Shown here: in pieces, positions 50,188-62,000 of the stretch
Position numbering within the stretch: the first letter of the stretch is position 1
Layout: the number at the start of each line of letters is the position of its first letter
Assembly (NCBI GenBank): GCA_948144175.1
Contig: CANXME010002133.1
Coordinates: 136,501-200,500, forward strand
Direction: 5' to 3'
Source: Closterium sp. NIES-65
Lineage: Eukaryota; Streptophyta; Zygnematophyceae; Desmidiales; Closteriaceae
Length of the DNA: 64,000 nt
Program-made: the position numbers and the translations under genes
Notes under the pieces: generated by a model
What the model saw: only the letters and a program-made list of their open reading frames with translations
What the model was told of the DNA's origin: nothing
Database searches by the model: none

Positions 50188-53100
50188 CTGGTAGTACTTG
50201 AGCAGCTGAGGACGCTTCTTCTTGAACGTGGGCGTGAGCAGGTCCCTCTCCATGTCAAAGGGCTGTGACTCCAAATGCACCGCCTTCACCATCTCAAAGC
50301 CCTTCAGCTGGTGCACATGGGGGCATAGGACATGCCGGGAAACATGGCAGCGGTAAAGAAGGGAGGGGAGGGGGTGGTAGGGGGGAAAGTCAGCAGATCC
50401 CTCTCCATGTGGAACGGCTGTGACTCCAAATGCACCGCCTTCACCATCTCAAAGCCCATCAGGTGGAGGGGGGCACAGATCACAGGAGAACCAATATAAG
50501 CCCATCAGGTGGAGGGGGGCACAGATCACAGGAGAACCAATATAAGCCCATCAGGTGGAGGGGGGCACAGATCACAGGAGAACCAATATAAGCCCATCAG
50601 CTGCAGGGGGGCACAGATCACAGGAGAACCAATATAAGCCCATCAGCTGGAGGGGGGCACAGATCACAGGAGAACCAATATAAGCCCATCAGGTGGAGGG
50701 GGGCACAGATCACAGGAGAACCAATATAAGCCCATCAGCTGGAGGGGGGCACAGATCACAGGAGAACCAATATAAGCCCATCAGGTGGAGGGGGGCACAG
50801 ATCACAGGAGAACCAATATAAGCCCATCAGCTGGAGGGGGGCACAGATCACAGGAGAACCAATATAAGCCCATCAGCTGGAGGGGGGCACAGATCACAGG
50901 AGAACCAATATAAGCCCATCAGGTGGAGGGGGGCACAGATCACAGGAGAACCAATATAAGCCCATCAGGTGGAGGGGGGCACAGATCACAGGAGAACCAA
51001 TATAAGCCCATCAGCTGGAGGGGGGCACAGATCACAGGAGAGCCAATATAAGCCCATCAGCTGGAGGGGGGCACAGATCACAGGAGAACCAATATAAGCC
51101 CATCAGCTGGAGGGGGGCACAGATCACAGGAGAACAAAAAAAAGACAAGGGAAAAAGGGGAGGGGGGGGGAAGGCAGCTTTCCACATGGACGCTTTCAAA
51201 ATCTAAGAAAGCCTCAAACCTCTCCTCTGGCTGTACTCTCTCTGACCTCAGAAAGCCTCTAGTATAGACACGACCTCAAACCACTCCTCCCTTGTCATCC
51301 CACCCCCCTCGCTTTCAGCATCTTACCTTGCCCTTCTTGCCCGTGTCGGTCAGCTGCCCGAGAATAAATTTCTTTGCCTCCTCAGTGCCGCAGAGGGCAG
51401 CATAATCCCCCTCCATGCCCGCCCCCTTGGCCCACTCGAGCGCGAGAAGGGGAGTCACCACCTACAGGTAATATAAATGCCCGCCTCTCCTCTCCTAATA
51501 CCACAACTGCTTTCTATCTCTTTCCCCCCTTCCACCCCTCTCACCTTGCCCTTCTTTCCTGTCTCAGTCAGCTGCCCGAGAATAAATTTCTTTGCCTCCT
51601 CAGTGGCGCACAGGGCAGCATAATCCCCCTCCACACCTGCCCCCTTGGCCCACTCTAGCAGCGTCGGCTTGTTTGGTACCACCACCGCCACCAGCACTGC
51701 CTCAAAGCTGTTGCCATACACCCACACCTGGTGTGAGGGAAGGGAGGGATGGAAGAGAGAGCAGAGAGAGCAGAAGAGAGACAATGAAGGGGTGAGACAG
51801 GGCGGCAACATATTCCCCTTGCGCCAACTTGAATATATTCTTCTTCCGATCGATGATCTTCATCGACCCATCCGCCTGCCACTCGCCAATGTCTCCCGAG
51901 TGGAACCACCCCTCCGCATCCACAGCCTCCTTGGTCAAATCCTCCCTCCCTCTCCCCACCACTCACCATCACCACCACTCCCCATCACTCCCCACCACTC
52001 ACCATGTCAATAGCAGTGCAGTTGCCAAAGACGTTCTCGAGATTCTCCACAGCCACGTACTCCCCTTGAGCCAGCTTAAAAATGTTCTTTTTCCGATCGA
52101 TGATCTTCATCGACCCATCTGCCTGCCACTCGCCAATGTCGCCCGTGTGGAACCACCCCTCCGCATCCACTGCCTCTTTGGTCAGATCCTCGCGCTTGTA
52201 ATACCCCGAGAAGAGAATCGGCCCGCGAATGCACACCTCCCCCCTCGGGGGATGCACCGCCTCCCCTGATTCTCCTTCCAGTTTGGCACCAATAGCATCG
52301 TAGTTCATCTCGGGGATGGATTCGAGGCGGGTTTCGAGCGTGGGCATGGGCGGGCCAACGGTGCCGGCCTGCTCGATGCGATCCGCGTACGAGATGAAGC
52401 CACTCGTGTTGGTTTCGGTGAGACCTGTTAGGAAACGGAGGGAGGGAATTAGAGGGCATTGGATGAGATGAGAGGAGAAGGGTCTAGAGGGTGGGCATGG
52501 GCGGGCCGACCGTGCCGGTCTGCTCGATGTGATCCACGTATGAGATGAAGCCGCTCGTGTTGGTCTCGGTGAGACCTGAGGGTGTTGAGAAGGAGTGAGG
52601 ACGGGGGGTTGCTATGAGCATGTGGTTGAGGCGACCGGGCATGGGCGGGCACGAGCTTGGGCATGGGCGGGCACGAGCTTGGGCATGGGCAGGCTGATGG
52701 TGCCGGGCTGCTCAATGCGATCAGCGTACGAGATGAAGCCGCTCGTGTTGGTCTCCGTGAGACCTGGAGGATTGGCCAGGGGAAGCCGGGAAGGATTTGT
52801 GGAACGGAGAGGGAGGGGGGAGGGGGTGAGATGGAGGTTTCGAGCGTGGGCATGGGCGGCCCAGCAGTGCCGGCCTGCTCGATACAATCCACGCACAAGA
52901 TGAAGCCGCTCGTGTTGGTCTCCATGAGGCCTGGGGGAAGGGGAGGGAGGGTGTGTGGGGGAGGGGTGGGGGGAAGGAAATTGCACGTGGCAGCACATGG
53001 CAATCTTTCAAGCACACCTCCATCCATGTGAGGCGCGGGACAGACAAGGAGGAGAAGGGCAACACCAACCAGACAGTAACCGGGCAGCACCGCATCCCAC

Positions 53101-56100
53101 CACTCTAGTCACTCCATCCAACCCAAACCCCCTTTTTTTCGCATAGGATCACACTCACCATACCCCTGCACCACGGGGCAGACTCACCGCACCCCTCTCA
53201 ATCGCACTGTACCGCTCTCAAACTCACCATACCCCTGCACCACGGGGCAGCACATGGCAATCTTCAAAAACTCCTCCACGTGAGGGGCGAGAGGGGCAGC
53301 ACCGGAGCAGATAATCCGCACGTTGCCACCCAGCCGTGCCTTGATCTGTGGCAGGAGTGAGGTGGAGGAAAGACGTGGGGTGGGGGATTGAATGTGGGCA
53401 TGGTGTGTCGGATCTTCACCCCTGCTGCTCTGCTGCCAGCTGTGTGCGTTCAAGGCACCTCTAGAGACTCACACGCTCACCTCTCCTCACCCACCCACAG
53501 CCACACAAACTCACCCTGTTAAATACAAACAAGTCAAGAATGGGCCTGGCGTGTCGGATCTTCACCCCTGCCGCTGCCACCGGTGCGTGTTCATTGATCA
53601 AGGCACCTCTTCCGAACGCACACGCAGACCTCTCCTCTCGCACCCACCCACAGCCACCCACTCACCTTGCTGAAGACGAGGAAGTCAAAATGGGAGTGGC
53701 GTCTCGGATCTTCACTCCTGCTGCCACCCACCCACCCACCCACCCACAGCCACCCACTCACCTTGCTGAAGACGAGGAAGTCAAAGATTGGCGTGGCGTC
53801 TCGAATCTTCACCCCTGCCGCCAGGCGCGCTTGCTTGGTGCTGTAGGCATAGTCGAACAGCATCTTGGTGAGCCCGCCCGTGGACTCAATCTTAGATATG
53901 ACGGCTGAGATGAAGGGAAGGGAATAGAGAGGCACAGGGAATGGGGAAATGAGGTAGGTGCACAGGATCCTGCCAGGCTCCCTTGCTTCCGTGCTTGCTT
54001 GGTGCTGTAGGCATAGTCGAACAGCATCTTGGTGAGCCCGCCTGTTGATTCAATCTTAGAGATGACGGCTGGGATGAAGGGAAGGGAATAGAGAGGCACA
54101 GGGAATGGGGAAATGAGGTAGGTGCACAGGATCCTCGCTTGGTATGACTTTTGAGAATTCTCAGAAGTCATACCGAAGGTTAGTCCCTGGCTTGCTGGCT
54201 TGCTTGTGGGAAATGCGACGGCAGGGGCGTTTGCGGATAAGCACAGCACACTGAGTCAATCAGGCCCCTACCCGAGTGGATGCGGTCAAAGATGCGCGGC
54301 ACTCCGCAGAAGAAGGTGGGCTTGAGGGCCTCCAAGTCATTTGTGAGGTTCCTCACGTCCTGATGGGGTTGGAAAGAAGGGTGTAGAAGTGCAGGGGAGC
54401 GAAGGGGAAAGGACAGGGGAGGGAGCGCAGGGTGTGTGAGGAGAGTTGGGCTGAAGGGCCTGGAGGTTGGATGTGGGCAGCTTCCTTGATGGGGTGCGGG
54501 AGAAGGGGGGGGAAGGGCGGAGTTCAAGGGGCAATGGAGGGGTAGGGGAAGGAAGGGAAGGGGACGGTGTGTGAGGCGAGGTGGGCTTGAGGGCCTCCAG
54601 GTCGTCTTTGAGCCGCCTCACGTCCTGGTGGGATAAGGGGGTTGGCGGGCATACAAGGGCAGTGGAGGGGAGGAGAGAAGGGAAGCGAAAAGGAAGAGGG
54701 CGAGTGTGTGCGGCGGGGCTGGCTTGAGCGCCATGAGCTCCTCTGCCACGAATATGTGTGCCATAGACCCTACCACATCTCACCCCTCACCAAACCTCAC
54801 CACCGCGTCTCACCCCCCACCACCGCATCCCACCGCATCTCACCCCTCACCACCGCGTCGCACCCCTTGCCAGAAGCCAATGGAGCCGCTCAAGTGCGTC
54901 ATAAGCTCCTCCGCGATGCGGTAATTGATATGCGCCAGGGGCAGATAGGAGACGTGCTGTGCACATCCGCGTCCCACCTCTCAACACGGTGTCAAACCCA
55001 TCACCACCACATCTACCCCCCACCTCCGCATTCCATCCCTCACCACCGCATCCCATCCATCACGACCGCATCTCACTCACCCCTTGCCAGAAGCCAATGG
55101 AGCCCCCCACATGGGTCATAAGCTCCTCGGCCACGTGGTCAAAGATGTGTGCCAGGGGCAGGTAGGAAATGTAGATGTCCGATTCGGTGAGCTGTGAGGG
55201 TGGAGGGGTGTGGGGGATACAGAGGACATCAAAGGGAGGCATCATGAGCTGCTCTGCCACGCGGGCAAAGATATGTGCCAGGGGCAGGTAGGATATGTAG
55301 ATGTCCGCTGGGGTGAGCTGTGATGGGGGTGGGCAAGGAGGGATACACAGCGCATATCAAGGGGAGAAGCTCATCTCGTCTCCTCCGCGGTCGAATAAGT
55401 GCGGAAGAGGGAGAGAGGCGCAACAGATGTCGATGTCTGCTGGGGTGAGCTGTGAAAGGGGGAGGGAGAGAGAGTGGGGAGCGGAGCGGAGGGCAACAAC
55501 AGGAATTGGTGGTTGAAGATGCGAGCAGCTGTTGTGTTGTGGCCACAGCAGCAACAGTGCTGGTTTTTGAGAATTCTCAATAACCACTCCCTACTGCCCA
55601 CTCACCACGCAGTTGGTAACCTCGCAGAAGCACTTGGGTGCCGGCAACGGCAGTGGCTAGAGAGTCCCACCACTGACGCAGCATCCAGGCCTATGCATCC
55701 CCTTCTCTCCCCCACCCCCCTGCTTCCCCTCCACGCACCACACAGGTGTTGACCTCGCAGAAGCGCTTGGTGCCCGCAACTGTAGAGGCAGGGAGCACCC
55801 TACACTACACTGATGGGACATCCAATCCAAGCCCCTGCCTCCCCTTCTCCTCCTCTCCCACCACCCCCTCCTCGCCCCTTGCCCACTCCCACGCACCACG
55901 CAGTTGTTGACCTCGCAGAAGTGCTTGGTGCCTGCTTGCCACGGCAGTGGCGAGAGCACCCTAACCTACACTGATGGAACATCCAAGGCTCTCTCTTACT
56001 TCCACCCTCTCCTCGCACAAGCGCTTGGTGCCCGCAACAGCAGTGGCGAGAGTCCCACCACTGACGCAGCATCCAGGCCTATGCATCCCCCTCCCCCCAC

Positions 56101-58957
56101 CCCCCCTCCCACTCACCACACAGGTGTTGACCTCGCAGAAGCGCTTGGTGCCCGCAACAGCAGTGGCGAGAGCACCCTACACTACACTGATGGGACATCC
56201 AATCCAAGCCCCTGCCTCCCCTTCTCCTCCTCTTCCACCACCCCCGCCTTCCCCCTTTACTCCCACTCACCACACAGTTGTTGACCTCGCAGAAGCACCT
56301 GTTAAGGCGCCTTAAAAGCTTGCCACCCACCCAACCCCATCCCCATTCACCACACAGGTGTTGACCTTGCAGAAGCGCTTGGTGCCCGCCACGGCAGTGG
56401 CGAGACTCCCTATTCCCTAAACCTTAAACCTAAACCTCCCACCACCCCCCTTACTCCCACGCACCACGCAGTTGTTGACCTCGCAGAAGCGCTTGGTGCC
56501 CGTCCGCCACAGCAGAGGCGAGAGCACCCTACCCTAAACCTTAAAATCGAAACCCAAAACACAGCATCCAAGCCCCTGCCTCCCCTTCTCCTCTCCCACC
56601 ACCCCCGCCTTCCCCCTTTACTCCCACTCACCACACAGTTGTTAACCTCGCAGAAGCGCTTGGTGCCCGCAACAGCAGTGGCGAGAGCACCCTACACTAC
56701 ACTGATGGGACATCCAATCCAAGCCCCTGCCTCCCCTTCTCCTCCTCTTCCACCACCCCCGCCTTCCCCCTTTACTCCCACTCACCACACAGTTGTTGAC
56801 CTCGCAGAAGCACCTGTTAAGGCGCCTTAAAAGCTTGCCACCCACCCAACCCCATCCCCATTCACCACACCGGTGTTGACCTTGCAGAAGCGCTTGGTGC
56901 CCGCCACGGCAGTGGCGAGACTCCCTATTCCCTAAACCTTAAACCTAAACCTCCCACCACCCCCCTTACTCCCACGCACCACGCAGTTATTGACCTCGCA
57001 GAAGCGCTTGGTGCCCGTCCGCCACAGCAGAGGCGAGAGCACCCTACCCTAAACCTTAAAATCGAAACCCAAAACACAGCATCCAAGCCCCTGCCTCCCC
57101 TTCTCCTCTCCCACCACCCCCGCCTTCCCCCTTTACTCCCACTCACCACACAGTTGTTAACCTCGCAGAAGCGCTTGGTGCCCGCCACGGCAGTGGCGAG
57201 GGCATGATTCGTTATCATCACGCCCTTGGGCTCTCCCGTGGTGCCTGTCGGTCGGTTGAGGGGTGACAGGAAAACAGGGGGGGCGGTTAAATCGTTGTGT
57301 GCACCTGATGTGTGTGTACCTGATGGTGCACAGATTCCTCAAGTAAGACCTGTGAAACCACCTGGATTCAGCTGAGCTGCTGAGGAGTACCTGAAGAAGC
57401 ACCTGAACCCACCTGAGGAAGCACCTGAACCCACCTGAGGAAGCACCTGTCCCACCTGAGGAAACACCTGAGCCCACCTGAGGTGTACATGATGGTGCAG
57501 ATGTCCTCTGGCTTGGAGGGGCATGGCTCCACTGGCTTCGCCTCGCCCTGATGAGTGGGAAGTGGGGGGGTGGGAGAGAAGGAGAAGGGGGGACGACGGA
57601 GTGGGAATGGAGGAATGGGATGAGGGAAGGACCTAACATGGCTCAACTGGCTTTGCCTCGCCCTGGTGAGTGGGAAGTGTGGGGATGGGGTGGGAGAGAA
57701 GGAGAAGGGGGGACGGAGAGGGAAGGGAGGAATGGGACGAGGGAAGGACCTAACGTGGCTCCACTGGCTGTGCCTCGACCTGGTGAGATGGGTCGAGGAA
57801 ATGGGATGGGCAGGGGACAGGGTGGGATATGGGACGAGTGGGGATGCGTGAGTGGGGACACGTGGGACCAGAATTGACCAGCATTGACCAGCAGTAACTG
57901 GCAATAGCATTGAATCACCTTTCCCAGCATTGATCGACACTGACTCCCATCCCATGTCTGCCCGCCCATGCCTGCCTGCCAACCGCCCTTCTGATTTATC
58001 AGGCGCCTAGCTGATTCGCTGCCATTGACCAGCGTTGACCAGCGTTGACCAGCGTTGACTCACCTCTTTCAGAAAGTCGTCCCAGCTGACTCCCTTCACG
58101 CCCATGTCTGTCAGTGCCTTGGCGGACTCCGCATCCAGGTCGCCCATGCTCACCACGGCTGGTGGGGGGGAGGCGGGAAAACACCAGGAGTGGGAGGGGA
58201 AAAGAAGGGAGACGGAGTCATGAGTCCCAGTCCCAGGTGACTCCCCGAATGCCCATGTCTGTCTGCCAGTGCCTTGGCTGAATCCGCATCCAGGTCTCCC
58301 ATGCTCACCACCGCTGGTGAGGGGGGAACGGGGAAAGAGGGAACAGGGGATGGTGCGGTGCCTTAGATTCAACCCAGGGGAAGCTGGCGTGTTGAGCCAC
58401 ATGCCAGCTGGCGTGTTGAGACACATGCCAGCTGGCGTGTTGAGACACATGCCAGCTGGCGTGTTGAGACACCACCCAGCTGGCGTGTTGAGACACCACC
58501 CAGCTGACTCCTCGGATGACCATGTCTGTCAGCGCCTTGGCTGAATCCGCATCCAGGTCTCCCATGCTCACCACCGCTGGGGAGGAGAGGGGGAGGATTA
58601 TATGAATGGAGGGGGGGGAAGAAGAGAGAACCGGAGGGTGAGAGAGAAGGGAATGGGGAGACGGAGGGGAGGGAGAAGGGGAGGTGAGGGGGGAGGGAGA
58701 AAGGAGGAAACTCGGCAGGCGGGTTGACAAAAACGAATGTGGCAACATTTGAGTCGACTCAAAAGTCAACTCGGCAGGCGGGTTGACAAAAACGAATGTG
58801 GCAACATTCCCGTGGCGACATTCTCCTGGATGGAAGGTGGGATGGGAGAGAGGTTCGGAGGGAGATTATAGATGCTAGGAAAGTGCCAAGTGTGCGATAG
58901 GCGGGTGTGTGAGAAGCTGGTAGATCAGAGCTTCATCTATGAAGGATGCAATTCTCT

Positions 58958-59041
<84 letters not shown>

Positions 59042-62000
59042 GGAAAAATTCGCAAACAAAAAAATCTATGGAAGGGACTGCCCCAAGCCTCCAAGCCCAC
59101 GCCCCAGGCGACTTACTCTTGACATTCTCAGTGCAGTTGGGCAGGCTCTTGAGCAGCTGCACATGCATGAGGGGCGAGGGGAGTGCATGCGAGGGAGAGG
59201 AAAGAGAAAGGGGTGCGCAGGATGAGAACAAGGCGTGTGCAGTTAGGCAGACTCTTGAGCAGCTGAAGAGATTCGAGAACGAGGTGAGACGCGAGGGGTG
59301 ATGGGAGAGGGGCGAGGGGCGAAGGGAGTGCATGCAAGGAACCCGAAACCCTAAGGACAGAAGGGCATGTTAAAACGAGATTGTGAGGGTCAATGTGCAG
59401 GCAGCATGCTGTGAGATCCAGAAATTCAAAGCCGAAAGTCAAGGCTTTCGTGGATCCAGAAAGTCAATGACTCACAGCAGGTATCTTGGCTGCTTGCACG
59501 ACCTGGCTTTTGAGAATTCTCAAGAACCAGCCTGTGAGATCCAGAAAGTCTATGACTCACAGCAGGTATCTTGGTTGCTTGCACGACCTGGTTTTTGAGA
59601 ATTCTCAAGAACCAGCCAGTGAGATCCAGTCCAGAAAGTCAATGACTCACGGCAGGTATCTTGGCTGCTTGCACGACCTGGTTTTTTAGAATTCTCAAGA
59701 ACCAGCCTGTGAGATCCAGAAAGTCTATGACTCACAGCAGGTATCTTGGCTGGCTGCTTGCACGACCTGGTTTTTGAGAATTCTCAAGAACCAGCCTGTG
59801 AGATCCAGAAAGTCTGTGACTCACAGCAGGTATCTTGGCTGCTTGCACGACCTGGCTTTTGAGAATTCTCAAGAACCAGCCTGTGAGATCCAGAAAGTCT
59901 ATGACTCACAGCAGGTATCTTGGTTGCTTGCACGACCTGGTTTTTGAGAATTCTCAAGAACCAGCCAGTGAGATCCAGTCCAGAAAGTCAATGACTCACA
60001 GCAGGTATCTTGGCTGCTTGCACGACCTGGTTTTTTAGAATTCTCAAGAACCAGCCTGTGAGATCCAGAAATTCTATGACTCACAGCAGGTATCTGGCTG
60101 CTTGCACGACCTGGTTTTTGAGAATTCTCAAGAACCAGCCTGTGAGATCCAGAAAGTCTGTGACTCACAGCAGGTATCTTGGCTGCTTGCACGACCTGGC
60201 TTTTGAGAATTCTCAAGAACCAGCCTGTGAGATCCAGAAAGTCTATGACTCACAGCAGGTATCTTGGCTGCTTGCACGACCACGAGAGCCACTTCCGCAT
60301 GGTTGAGAATGAATGACACTGCCTCCGCACCTACATGGAGGGAAGAGAGGGGAGAGGAGAGAGGGAGAGCAGAGACAGAGAGCTGTGTGATACGCAGCAG
60401 GGGGGGGAGGAAGGAGGAGGAGGGCTGCTTTCACGACCACAAGCGAGCGCCACTTCGGCATGGTTGAGAATGAATGACTGACACTGCCTCCACGCCTGCA
60501 AAGGGGAGGGGCGGGGTGGAGGGGGGGAGTGAGGGTCTATTGGACAATGGACGCAGGTTAGAAAGAGACGGGGGCTGAGATCGTCAAACTTTGTAAGAGC
60601 TATCTGGGATTTTCACAAAGTAGAGCAAACTATAAGACATGCACGGCACAATGCATCGACGAACAATACCATGCAGCAACTTACATCGAGAATCTAAAAA
60701 ATCTAACCTCACTCTACACAGCAACTCACTCAGTAAAAACGTTACTTTTCATGCTATTTGTATGCTATCTATCGACCCCCACTCATCCAGTGCACTGTAT
60801 GCAACGTTTCACTTCACCCATACTCGCTATAGACTCACCCAGTGTATCGTACAGTGGCACACACTGCATCGACTGACAGTTGCATGCCTGGAGGAACAGA
60901 ACAGGGGGTCAGCGTGCAGAGGAAACACACGAAGGTGTTTTTAGTCAACTCAAAACAAAGAGTGGCACACACTGTATGGGCTGACAGTTGCACGCCTGGC
61001 GGAACAGATGGGAGTTAAGCGTGCATTGAAAACACAAGAAGCGTTCTTTGATGTGAGATGACTCATGATCGGCCAGCATGCTGAGAGAGTGCACTGATTG
61101 TGTGCATCGTACAGTGGCACACACTGCATGGACTGACAATTGCACGCCTGGAAGAACCAAAAGGGGTTTCAGCGTGCAGAGGAGAGGAAACACACCAAGT
61201 GATCTTTGAGTCGGTTCAGCATGGAGAGGAAACACACCAAGTGACCTTTGAGTCGGTTCAGCATGGAGAGGAAACACACTTGCGTTGCAAAGACGCGCAG
61301 AGGAAACGCAATGACGCAAAGCAAAGCAAACGCACGCAGGATAACCGAGACGCGTCACAACACTTGAGAGTGCAGCAGAGGTAAGGCACGCAGCAGTGAG
61401 TTTTGTTTCCTTGGCGTTCCTACGCATGCAGTGCGTGCATACCTAGGTGACTTTTGAGTCGACTCAAAAGTCGCCTCCTATGCATGCATACCTCTCATTG
61501 GAAAGAGCGTCCCTCCCACCAGAGTGAGCACGTACCTCCATCCATGGCCTGGCCACGAACCACTGGGGCGAGTTGATGCTGTAGATGGGACGGAGTGACA
61601 GCGAGCAGTGGGGCAGTGTGTGACATCGAGTAGAGCACACCTCCCAGAGCACACTCACTCCCCCCTCTCTCACAGTGCCCACCTTCCATAGCGCGTACGT
61701 ACCTCCATGGACCATGGCCATGAACCACTCGGGCGAGTTGATGCCGTAGAGTAGAGCGCACCTGCCAATGCGCACTCATACACCCCCCCCACCATGACAA
61801 CCTCTCATCAGAGAAAGCGTACCTCCATGGCCATGAACCACTCGGGCGAGTTGATACCGTAGATGCCCACCTTGGCGTTCTGATGAAGGGGAGATGGTGG
61901 TGAGAGGTGTTGGGAAAGGTGAGAACGGGTTGGGAGAGGTGGAAAGGAGTTGGGAGAGGTGGGAAGGCAATGGGTAACAGGAATGAACCACTCGGGCGAG

